Source of the DNA: Larix kaempferi
Lineage: Eukaryota; Streptophyta; Pinopsida; Pinales; Pinaceae
Assembly: GCA_027924585.1 (NCBI GenBank)
Contig: BSBM01000007.1
Span: 13,917,501-13,981,500, forward strand
Reading direction: 5' to 3'
Length of the DNA stretch: 64,000 bases
Positions 43,601 through 53,945 of this stretch are shown in pieces. Made by a program: the position numbers and the translations under genes. The notes below the pieces were generated by a model that was not told the DNA's origin, made no database searches, and was given only the letters and a program-made list of their open reading frames with translations. Numbering within the stretch: the stretch's first letter is position 1; each line of letters opens with the position of its first letter.

Positions 43601-45201
43601 TCGATGTAGTCGATCGACACTTCCACTTATGGGTTCTATACGTGGTTGGTTGTGTAGTGATGCAGGGGCATCTAGGCCCAAGAGAAATGGTCGGGCATGA
43701 CCGATGAAAGGATCCCAGAGGACAAGCGATGACCTCCAGGATACAGGGCGATAGTATAGAGTAGGTAGCTGAGTCGTAGGGGTTTTTGACTGACTATGGT
43801 CGATGGCCGACAATCAAACAATGTAATAGAATGGTCGAAGGTGATATCGACCAGAAGGAGAAAGTAGTTGGGAGTCGACAGTGACCAATGGAGACAGTTT
43901 GAAAACCAGGAAGAAAAGTTGACAACAGACAGTCGATGAAGAATGTTCAAGTGCATAAGAGGAAGGAGATGACCAAGTCATAGCTAAGGTGAGAATCAAT
44001 TGAGCACTGGTGAGGGAGAAGTGGAGCAGTCGGTGGAAGAAAATGACGGCATAGTATAGCAACGACTGAGTTGCATTCACGGTTGAGATTAGCTACGGTT
44101 GGACAAGAAAGAAGTGAAGTCCAGTCAGTGGACCAAATGAGACTGAAGGAAAGGTGACAAAAGCTGAAGTCACAGTAGAAGTGTCAGAAAGAGTATCGAC
44201 ATAGTTGGATGAGCGCAAGCCGCCATGTTAGAGTATAGTTTGGTCAATGGAATATCGAATGATCATAGGAGGACAATATGAATTTAATCAATAGAAGAAG
44301 GCCGACCAGGGGGATTTCTGATGACCACTTGTGCAGGAAGATTGGCAGTCGAGGCCAAGAAGTTGAGTTGGAAGTTTTTGAAGTATGGTCGACAGGGGTG
44401 AAAGTCAATGGATTCGAAAGTCGATAAAAGATCAAGTGGAGACATTGACGGAAAGCAGCAAAGGCCAAGCATTGAGGATAGGGTGGACCTCAGCCATGGA
44501 GACTAAGTGAAGTCAACAAGTAATTTGATGACCAATGAAGTAGAGAATGGTCGACGTGTCGAAGTGCGGACCAATCGAAGTGGACAATGATTAGACCAAA
44601 AACTGTAGCAAAGTCGAGAGGCATAGAGGTCGAGAAGTGAAGAAGTTGAGGAAACATACCTACAACCATTGTGGGTAGTTGAGGAGGTTAATGATAGTTA
44701 ACAAGGTGGTTGATACCAGGCCAAGTGTCACCATAGGAGAAGGTTGTGTAGGCACGAAATGAGGGTGCTGAAAACTGCATGTCTGCAGGATCAGTGATGG
44801 TTTGGAGGACAGAGTAAGGACACCTCAAGGAAGCCCGACAGGGTGGACCTTTGGAACAACAACAAAGCATACTAGAAGAGTGTTGAGAAGGCTCAGAAGA
44901 AGGGAGAGATGGGTGAGGGGCGATGATCGATTACAAAAGAGAGATCGCATAGGAGAGATCCCATAGAAGAGGATCACAGGGAGAGTGATATTGCATAGAC
45001 AGAGTAAATATTACTTCTGTGTATTGTAACAGGTTGAGTCCAACTTGTCTATTAGTTTGCATGAAATTTTTTAAATGATACAAGTAATAGAAGATAACTT
45101 CTTGGCATATCCAGATCACATCTTGTCTATTGTGAGTGTGTTTGTGTAAGCTGCATGATTATGTTAATCAAGAGGATCTGACTGACTTGCTTTGCATCAA
45201 G
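43601..45201 (+). other. Purine-rich tract, possible LTR of a decayed element
   Basis: The + strand is strongly purine-rich with frequent gtcga and gaccaa words. No protein domain is recognisable on either strand. Minus-strand ORFs here are by-products of low stop density in pyrimidine-rich sequence. It ends just before a copia-type primer site, so part may be an LTR. Confidence 0.35.
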
Positions 45202-45213
45202 TGGTTTCAGAGC
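45202..45213 (+). other. Possible primer-binding site (tRNA-iMet-like)
   Basis: TGGTTTCAGAGC differs from the standard site at one base and is preceded by gcatcaag, resembling an LTR end in ..CA plus two bases. The corresponding LTR start was not found. Confidence 0.4.
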
Positions 45214-45367
45214 GAAAGAATCCTGTGAGCAGGAGAGATTCTGATACCAACTAGGCTTGCGTCAGTTGGTACCAAAGTGGGAAGATCCTGCGTGTGTGTG
45301 AACAAATCCAATTGTGGTTAGGTAGAGTTGTGTGTGTATGGTGAAATTCTAGTTGTGATTAGACGCG

Positions 45368-46939
45368 GTGAGCAACTCCAGTTGCGGTTGGGTAGAGTTG
45401 CAAGAGGACACAAAGAAATCAGTTTCGATTGGGCGAAGTAGTGAATCCAAATGCGGTTGGGAAGAGTTACAAACAAAGGAATCAACCAACAATGGAATGC
45501 TTGGTGAAATACCTGCAGGAGGGGACGAAAAACTAATTGAAATATGGGAGACCGAACATCAAAACGGAGCTCTACTTGAGCTCGCCGAAAACAACGGTTC
45601 CAGTGGAAAAGTTGGTTAGAACTGTCGAAGAAGGGAAGAAGAGATACAGACCCAGACGAGGAGTCTAGAAGAAGGACTCATAGTGTAAGGGTGCAGAAGT
45701 TCCAAGGTCGAGGGAGCATATGACCTTGACAAGGATATGTGATACACTGAGAGAGATGTGCTCAAATTGGAAGTGCTAGATGCTGCAGAAGGAATTGAAG
45801 AACCTTCTAGACTGTACAAGTTGATGAAGACCCTGATGATAGGGAAGAGAATCCTCTCGGTCAAGGAGATAGATGAGGTTTGACAACAGATCAAGAGAAG
45901 ACTGAAAGTGCTAAGTAGAGCATGAATTGATGGTTGCAGGGAGGAGTCTACACAAGAAGAGGAGACCAGTCAAGACCTGACAAGGGAGGATGGGGCTGCA
46001 GAATGATCCCCAAAGGAGGGACGGAGGCTAGAAGATGTCCCTAAGAGAACCCAACTAGAAGAGAAAACAGATTCCGAAGAAATGGTTGAGTTATCACGAC
46101 CATATGAGAATATAGGGAAGTCAGATGAGAACTCCCATGAACAGTGGGATGATAATAGCACCGATGAGATGGCAGGGCAATCGGATAAAAGGAATACTGA
46201 CAAAGGAATGATTCCTGTCGAGGAGGTGATCGAAAAGGTGAAGGAGAACAACGACCTTCATGTAGGAAGGTATGAAATGAAATACAAAACCACCAATAAA
46301 TTTGTTGATGTGAATACTGACGTGGCTGAGGAAGAAAGTGACATGAATGTTTCTGCTGACATGGATGAATATGGTGGAGAAGCTGTTATGGGGGAAAGCA
46401 GGATGAAGGAGATTTTTTCAGCGAGCCTCATAGAGGCAAAGACTTCGACTGACAAGTTGGAGGAGTACTTGGGAAAGTACGCAAAGGAAAGGGTTGGAAA
46501 GAATGCCTTGAAGAACCCAGACGAGGAAGAAGACCACGTGGACGGGAATTGATGTCCATGGTCAGAGGAGGAGGGAAATAAAATTGTAGAAAGACTTGCA
46601 GTGGAAGGTGATTCCATGATGATAGTAGTAAGTTTGTTGCATATTGAAAAAAAAATTGTAGTCAGAATGCAAGGCATCGAGTTTGTGTCGACGGGTGAAT
46701 TGGGAATAAAATACCAAGAGAAATTTGGGGCAGTTGAGGAGATGCCGACAAGTTTACCAATGAGAAACAACACCCCGAACAAATCAACTCCAGGAATGAG
46801 TCTATTGAATAAGTTGTCAAGAAAGACAATGTCGATCGCAAGTATCAGATGGAATCGACGAGTTCTCGAATGGTCAGACATAAGTTTGTGTATTGGAGAA
46901 AACTCACTATGGCTTGGGAATACCACAACAGACAGATGA
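45368..46939 (+). pseudogene. Decayed hydrophilic ORF of unknown function
   Basis: Pieces 45368-45619, 46082-46552 and 46601-46939 lie in the same + frame with stops between them. The middle piece is very acidic (NADVAEEESDMNVSADMDE-like composition) and the last piece more basic. I recognise no retroviral or cellular domain. Position about 150 bases after a primer-site-like sequence suggests the gag or leader region of a decayed LTR element. The 280-codon minus ORF overlapping it looks like a shadow. Confidence 0.25.
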
Positions 46940-46988
46940 CTACCAGAAATCCACTCAATTCTCAAAGCAATGCTATTATAAATGACAA

Positions 46989-47818
46989 TGTTAAGATAAT
47001 GGAGAAATGTAACCAACCTTGATCCAAACGTTTGATGTAGATCCCCGTTGGAGCTTTCAATCCATGCACTTGAAATCTGCAAATTAGTCTTGAAAACCAA
47101 TATCCAACAAGTACATATAATATATAAATGACATTAACATTATCAATAACAATGGTCCATAATATCATAAGCAAATGTAACCCAATGTGTAATAAATAAC
47201 ATTCACACCATGAATGGACGAGAATATGAGTATTTCTATTAATGAACAAGAAGAAGTACAAAGTGATACGACCTCTTGCCGGAAACCAATCTGAACCAAG
47301 ATCTAGACCAATCCACTTGCACCTCCACCACTTCAATCCTCCATGAATGGCAAAATCAAGCTAGAAAGGAGTTTGGAAGGTGAACATAAATGGTTCACAA
47401 CTACAAGGATCAATGAGTGTAGACTCAAGATAGGGAAAAAATCCACTAGAGTTCTCTTACGATTCTCTTCTTTTTCCCATCCATAAGCCATATGTGCTCA
47501 ATATATAGTCCTCTCAAAGGTAGGTGAAAGGACACATCAAGGCATTACTCGGGCAGATGGAGATCCAAAGGTCACCCAATGACCGTTTTTTGGGTGTAAA
47601 AAGTAATTAATAGTGGTTTTTACCATTTTACATGATACCCGTGGACTATAGGGATGCAACTCGTGGGTACGCTTGCTATAAATATGCAACAGGTGGGTAG
47701 GAATAAAAATAGGGCAAACTGGTATCTCTGAAGGATATAAGTGGATCTGAGTCACTGAAATGGATCCTACAGGCCAAACAATGCTGATGCTCACAGGGTG
47801 GAAGATTACGATGTAACA
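46989..47818 (-). repeat. Candidate 3' LTR of Gy4, about 830 bp
   Basis: Minus strand begins TGTTACATCG at 47818, right after a polypurine tract, and ends CTTAACA at 46989. A TATA-like CTATATATTG lies near 47500. The outer end is chosen by the inverted-repeat ending only. Confidence 0.45.
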
Positions 47819-47820
47819 GA

Positions 47821-47832
47821 TGCCCCCTAATG
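47821..47832 (-). other. Polypurine tract of Gy4
   Basis: The minus strand reads CATTAGGGGGCA just upstream of the LTR start. The surrounding plus-strand word gccccctaatgtgtgagg matches the Gy5 tract region (60015) at all but one base. Confidence 0.7.
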
Positions 47833-50050
47833 TGTGAGGTCAGAGACTGAAAGTGCTACGATGGCCGAAATACATTATAAAACTCAGAAGTGGAGTGATG
47901 GAGACACAAGTGGAAAGAGCAGCTCACTCGTCATAATACAATAGTATCCCTGAATACATGTCGGTATAGTACAACAATCTGATACAATGGCCATGAATAG
48001 GCAGTATATAATGGATACATGTCATAAGTGATCATAGCCATGATCCCTCTACAGTAAGATATGGTCTTCTGCTGAAAAGAAGACAACTGGTGCGAAACTG
48101 GAGGTACAAACTGTTGAAATCTGAGAGGTGATATCTCAGATGTAAAGTCAAATTCATATGTAGCATACTGAATGCCACAATCGCCTGGGGTCTTCTACAC
48201 AAGTCTTCGACGTTGCAAGTCCCATCAAGTGAATAAAGGAGTTGGGGTCAAACCTGATGAGACATCGTCTGATTACTGGTCTTAACAGATGCGAGATGAC
48301 CCACCAATAATGAAAATGGGCATCAAGGCACATAGCACAATCATCAGAGTGTGAATAAATGGGTTGAAGTCAAACACTAAGATGAATCCATCAATCAGGG
48401 GACATTGATGTATTCCCAAAACTGTCGATGGCGAGAGAACCTGCCACTAATGACTGCAAGCCTCAAGGTACTCAAATGAACTCTAAGCCTCAAGTCCTAG
48501 AATAAATGAGTTGAAGTCGACGGAACGAGACTCGCTGGAAGGAGGTCATTAAGGAATTCCCCATCAACCAACATGAGGTACCAGCAATGCTGAAAGATTT
48601 GGAAGATATCAGGTGAAATGGACTGAGTCAATAAGGATGGCCGACATGCAATAGTCAAGAGGTCTAAGGAGTGGCCGACACTGGTTCAAGACTTCCTTTG
48701 AACAAGAGCATGAGCAGATGGATAGACTCAGACAGCATAGACTTGACATAAACTGTGCAATGCAGGAGGAATTACAGAGGGCTCCATAATGACTGGAAGC
48801 TTAACCAATCAGTGGAGAAAACTGAGAAACAAGTACAGTTCCTAAGGCCCAACTATAGTCCCGACTCATAATGTACAAAGTGGAATGAATGCTCTATTCA
48901 AAAGCGACACAACAACTGCCAACAAGAAATAGTGACCATAATCCCATCCGGCTTTTTGGAATATTTGATTTTTTTGGTCTTTTTCATATTTGGGAAAATC
49001 TTGAAAAAGAATAAAATTGCTTATAGTACAACAAGTGAGGGAACGAGTGTCAAATAGCTAGCAGACTAGTCCCAAGCAGTGGAACATACCTATTCTCAAT
49101 GCAAGGAAATGCGTGTGGGATCTGGAAACTCGGGGGTGTGTTCCCTCAGGGTCAAAAGTTCATCAAATTGTCAAGGTAAAATATAAGCTCTACAGGGCTC
49201 GACAGGGAAAAGTGCTCAGGCACTAGGATGACAATTGAGTAAGTAGGAGCCGGCACAAGGCTCAAGCAACAAGTAGGATGATGCAATGCAATCACAAAAT
49301 GATATAATTGAGGGGAGTCCTTAAGGAAGATGGCCAGCATAAGACAAAGTAGAGTATGAGTCTTTATCACAACGTCATGGCATGACTACAAAGGATTCCC
49401 AATCCTAAGGACAAACAACGACATGGGCACCAGAATGCATAAAGGGGTTCTAACTAGGGTACTCATGTTCGGGAAAGCCCTACCGCCATGTAACGACACT
49501 TCTATAGCAGTGTGAAGGTTCTGTGTCAGTCACGAAGTGGGGTCGCACCTGGGGTTTATGAAAATGGTCAATAGGTTAAATGCATAATGCATGTGAAAAT
49601 GGCATCTAACCTATATGCCAGGTGTAAAATGTACCTGCCGTAGGTGTGAAATGGTTTAGAACAACTCTCGCCGAGGAAATATGTTGAAAAACCACTACTC
49701 CATGACATGATATTAGTTCATAATGGCTCAAAATGGAAAAAAATATAGAAAAGTGGGTCCAGAAAATTATAAATAGTAATAAAATTTTCCAAATTACAAT
49801 TCATTTGCACTATTCACCAATTTGGAGTTATTTGGGTAGTTTTCACATGAAACTTCAAACGCCGATCGTGGGAGCTACAAGCGACCGTTCAATGAACCGT
49901 CTGGAGCAGGTTAGTGGTCACTCCCATACCTTTCATTTTAATGTTTTTATTTCAGTTTTGGTCAGTGGAATTTTTTGTTTGGCTAAGCCCTAGATGGCTT
50001 CGGCGCTACTCGCGGGCTATAACTATGCGGGTCGCGGGTAGGGCACGAAA
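47833..50050. other. Gy4 3' region, no coding sequence
   Basis: About 2.2 kb between polypurine tract and the antisense ORF. Degenerate copies of gaataaatgggttgaagtc occur near 48228, 48353 and 48500, suggesting an old tandem repeat of about 125-148 bp. No domain found. Confidence 0.5.
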
Positions 50051-50059
50051 CGCGCAGTC

Positions 50060-51447
50060 AAAAAATAGACTACTCGCAGGTACCCGCTTCTGTCTACAAA
50101 TTTTCTCATGGGTACGACCGTGAAGAAGTTTTCAATCAAGAAACTGACCAAAATTTACTTGATTTGCACTCCAGGATGGTTCTAGAGTGGAGGGAAAGAG
50201 AGCATGACCAGGTTGATGAGGCCATGCACAATAATTTGCAAGCACAACAAGCATTGCAAGCATGTGGGTTATATAAACACTAGAGTATAGGGGGTTTAAG
50301 GGCCCAAAACCTATTACTCCATCATCTGATCAACTACTGGGATGTGGATGCTCAACACTTCATCCTACGGGAAAACATTGACACTGGAAGTAGAGGATAT
50401 CTATTTCATTACTGGTTTGTCCCATAGAGGGGAGGTAGCAAGTCTTCGGTCACGGACCGTGGGTGGTGGGATCACTGTGAAAGATTACATAGCGCGGTAT
50501 TGTCCCGCCAACACACGAGCAGTGGGAAGCCAAGTGCCTGTGAATGCCATAACGAATCTGAGTACAAAGATCATTGTGGCTACTCTAGTGCAGATCACAG
50601 GATCCAAAGCATTGCATCAGGCATCCAGACTGGTGATGTTCTACGCATCACAATGCTTGCAGCCTACTATATTCGACTGGTGTACTACTCTGCTGGTGTC
50701 TATGAAGACACAACTGACGGACTGTAAAGAGGGGAAGGCAAAAAACTTTGGGTATGGGAGCATCCTCTGCAGCTTCTTCTTTGAGAGGGTTCCGAGACTT
50801 AGCCCGAGGGTGGATGTCCCTCCTCACAGTCTCCGTGATCCAGCCCTGACCCGGTGGGCTGAGATCTTGACATGATAGGGTGGTGGCCGTCTTGCGTCAC
50901 CATATACTGAGGAGTTCTTCCGTTGGTGGAATCAGCAGGTGATCACTATAGAGGACTATCCCTATGCGGGGATAGACTTTAGAAAGGACCATGACATGCC
51001 GCTCCCACCAAGTGCAGCTTTCGTAGACATCGGTGAGTACTCTTTTGGTTTTGTGTTTATTAAATTTTTATGGATTTTTGATTATAGTTGAAATTCAAAA
51101 AATCTTTTAGGTGCTAATGTCATGTGCTAATGGGTGACTGTTTGCTTGCAGATAAAGGACCAGTGAGACCCGAGGGCTTCCCGAGACACGGTCGTCGGGG
51201 TAGAGAGGAGGTGGCAGCATACACTGTAGCAGGGCGCACACTCTAGACGTTGCGGCGCAACATATCATGGATGGTTTCCCGAGTACCATAGATAGAGGTA
51301 GCCCAACTACCCGAGGCCATGCAGCACCAGGTAGTAGGTGTTCCTGGTGAGTGGGTGTGGCTACTGCAGTGGGTGGCCAATGCAGTACAGTACTTCTATG
51401 AGACACATCACGTCGAGGTGACAACTAGACATCCTCAGAGGGAATAG
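50060..51447 (+). pseudogene. Antisense extra ORF of Gy4, two exons, plant-transposon-protein-like
   Basis: Runs opposite to Gy4 pol. Readable from about 50060 (DYSQVPASVYKFSHGYDR) with a frameshift near 50365. The best part (50342-50875, 177 codons) has TLEVEDIYFITGLSHRGEV, then VKDYIARYCP, GYGSILCSFFFERVP. TGA-TAG occur together at 50873-50878, after which the frame continues (TEEFFRWWNQQ) to a donor site at 51033. Past the intron it resumes at 51152 (KGPVRPEGFPRHGRRG) and ends at TAG 51445-51447, with two more in-frame stops. The fold pattern matches the putative plant transposon protein/plant mobile domain-type ORFs carried by Tat and Athila elements. Function unknown; this copy is dead. 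Confidence 0.65.
51033..51151 (+). other. Predicted spliceosomal intron in the antisense ORF
   Basis: 119 bases, donor ATCG|GTGAGTAC and acceptor TTTGCTTGCAG|ATAAAGG. Inside, the frame has stops and is AT-rich; outside, the reading frame continues in phase across the junction with consistent hydrophilic coding sequence. Donor and acceptor are near consensus. Confidence 0.65.
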
Positions 51448-51635
51448 ATATACTAGGGTCTCATTATTTTTTGTATCGATATGTATATTTTTGAGGGCTA
51501 CGGGCTCCAATTTTGTATGACACTACCATTTTTGGACATATTTATATATATATACAACTTTGGTTCTCGGTTCTACTACATGTGTGTATGTACAAATGTA
51601 TGAATGTCTTTGTATTTATGTGCTTCATGATGAAT

Positions 51636-52054
51636 GTGACAAATGCCAATCTAATACATAGTTAGCGTATGCATCAGATATATAATTATGACTTCTCGGA
51701 ATATGAATATATGTAATTGAAACAAAATGTCTCTCTGAGAGTTGTACCTTAAGGAATATCCAAAGTAATGTAGGGTCTCGTACACGGTACTAACCCATTC
51801 AGCTGAGACTCAACTAGTTATGAATCCAGGCAGACTTCTAAATACTGGATGTCATGTGAAATGGCATCCCGAAGTAGCTCAACAATGACATTATACTCAG
51901 CCACATTATTAGATGTAGGACCGAGACAAGCACCTCCTGAGGACACAACCAGGTGGTCAGGTGAGAAGATAACCCAGGCAGCAGAAGCAAGCTGCTGCGT
52001 ATGTCGGTTAGCACCATCTGTGAAACCTAAGAACGTAGGGAATCTCGTTGACAT
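51636..52054 (-). pseudogene. Plant-type RNase H downstream of the Gy4 integrase
   Basis: The open part (52054-51818) contains FTDGANRH, NNVAEYNVIVELL and VCLDS, the D-E-D residues of plant-type RNase H. TAA at 51818 ends it. The continuation, partly frameshifted, ends with HIPRSHNYISDAYANY near 51660, which supplies the last Asp. It begins about 110 bases after the integrase ORF. The native RNase H after RT is degenerate, so this module presumably took over RNA removal. Its place after integrase differs from Gy1. Confidence 0.8.
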
Positions 52055-52165
52055 CTGTCAATCTTACAGAGGATAATCAGCAGAACCGACAACCAAAAGG
52101 AAATCTAAACTATGTACAGAAAAGCTATACAATAGTGTACAAAAGTATCATCTCAAACCAAAGGT

Positions 52166-53573
52166 TCAAGAGTAATACCGATTGAGGTAGAGCCCATTTC
52201 TAGGCTCCTTCAAGGAAACTTCCTCATAGTCTTCTAACTCATAAGCTCCTTTTTCGAGGACACGCCTCACAATGTAAGGACCATGACACATGGGATTGAA
52301 CTTGCCTGCCCCCAGGGGTTCTTTAGCTTGGTCATACAAGAGAACCAAGTCACCTTCAACATATTGCCGGGGACGGACAGACCTATCATATTGAACCTTG
52401 ACACGATGCTTGTTAACATCAATGGCCACAACGGCATCTCGACGGTGCTCGTCAAGTTGATCGAGGTGTACTAAACGTTGCTTAATCTCCGTCGTATCAG
52501 GGAGGAGCTCTATGGCTAGCTTGAGCAAAGGGATTTTGCATTCAATCAATAAGAGTGACTCCACACCATAAACTAACTAAAATGGTGAGAACCCGGTGGC
52601 AGTCTTAACTGCGGTTCGATATGCCCACAAAGCAGGATATAACATGATATGCCAATTGGTATTGCTTTGTTGGATGGTACGTTGGAGAATGGTCTTCAAA
52701 GACTTATTTACTACTTCAACCTGACCATTCGCTTGAGGATAGTAGGAAGACGAGTGTTCCTGATGAAACCCAAGCTTGAGAGACAAATCCTCCATCATCT
52801 TGTTTTGAAAGTGACTGCCATGGTCAGTGACAATCTCCTTTGGGATACCGAATCGAGTGATAATCTGGTTGAACACGAAATGGGCTGCAGTGGCACCATC
52901 GGCTTTTACAGTAGGCATGGCCTCAGCCCACTTGGAAAAATAATCCACGACCACGATAATATGGTGATGCCCCCTAGCCGAAGCTGGTTTGCAATCCATG
53001 AAATATACCCCCCACTTAGTGAAGGGACCGACAATGACGACCGGATGGAGAGGCTCTGGATGCGAGTGTACGTTCCGAGAAAACACCTGGCAAGGGTGAC
53101 ATCTCTTCACAGCGTTAATACAATCTTTGAAGATGTTAGGCCAAAAATAACCAGCTCGTATGATACGCTGGGCTGTAGCAAGCTAGGATAAGTGATCGCC
53201 ACATGCCCCCCGCATGGAAATCATTAAGTACCCATTCCGCTTCTTCGTGAGTCAAGCAACGACAGAGAATGGAATCCTTTCCTTGGCGATACAAAGTGTC
53301 ACCGACGATAGTATAATCTTTAGCGTGATGTCTCACACGCCGTCGCTCATCTTGTGAATAATGTGGAGGAAACTTCAAAGTTTGGAGATATACAATGACA
53401 TCCCCATACCAAGGGTCCTCGATCGAGATAAGAAATAAGTGTTCATCCACAAAGGAATATTCGTGAATGACATCCTCATCAAGCCGTGGAAGGTCCGACA
53501 TAAGCTCAGTGAACACCAATGATTTCATCGATTTTTTCGAAGCAAAATCGAGATCAAATTCCTGAAAGATCAC
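52166..53573 (-). pseudogene. Gy4 integrase
   Basis: Three ORFs: 53573-53136 (linker, then zinc-finger start EEAEWVLNDFHAGG), 53110-52577 (CHPCQVF, core residues in VYFMDCKP, VTDHGSHF, GQVEVVNKSLK) and 52564-52166 (C-terminal domain, [28 protein letters not shown]). In the first core motif the usual DF is replaced by YF, with Asp two residues later. Breaks near 53120 and 52570 are a frameshift and a stop. The end, PRNGLYLNRYYS, is mirrored at the end of the deleted Gy5 pol. Confidence 0.85.
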
Positions 53574-53595
53574 AATTCATTTATTATACTTACCC

Positions 53596-53945
53596 TCAAT
53601 AAGGCGTCATGATAGCACGAACTAAAATGGATTGATGTGAGCTACAACGGTGGTTGTTCGAAGCAAAATGTAATGCCGTAAACCGCTGGACTGCATGGAC
53701 AGTCGCAAGTGACAGCTTTTCTACGTGGGTGTACCTTATCTCAACGTCTACTAAATTTTGACTGAGATAATAGATAACATGCTCGACGAGCGTATCGTCC
53801 ATCTGAACCAAGTCCATGTCAATAGTCTCTTGAGATGCGGCCACATAAAGAATGAAATCTCGTGTAAAGTCCGGCAGACTAAGCACGAGGGCCGATACCA
53901 AAGCTTTCTTAAGGGTGTCGAAAGACTACTGGACTCGTTCATACC
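53596..53945 (-). pseudogene. Gy4 degenerate native RNase H
   Basis: LPDFTRDFILYVAASQ replaces the usual TDAS Asp with Ala, and no second catalytic Asp is evident. Follows RT after a frameshift and a TAG near 53924. Loss of the catalytic residues parallels Gy1 and fits the tether role described for Tat elements. Confidence 0.75.

Noticed and set aside
43505-44472. Several overlapping minus-strand ORFs of 60-100 codons
   Set aside because: Different frames, no domains, explained by few stops in pyrimidine-rich sequence.
42852-45201. A single complete copia 5' LTR from tgtaatgcc to the primer site at 45202
   Set aside because: The start resembles a chromovirus LTR and the ends do not form matching inverted repeats, so I did not join them.
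46258-47100. 280-codon minus-strand ORF
   Set aside because: Ser/Leu/Phe-rich antisense of the purine-rich acidic plus-strand frame; no domain; runs into the LTR.
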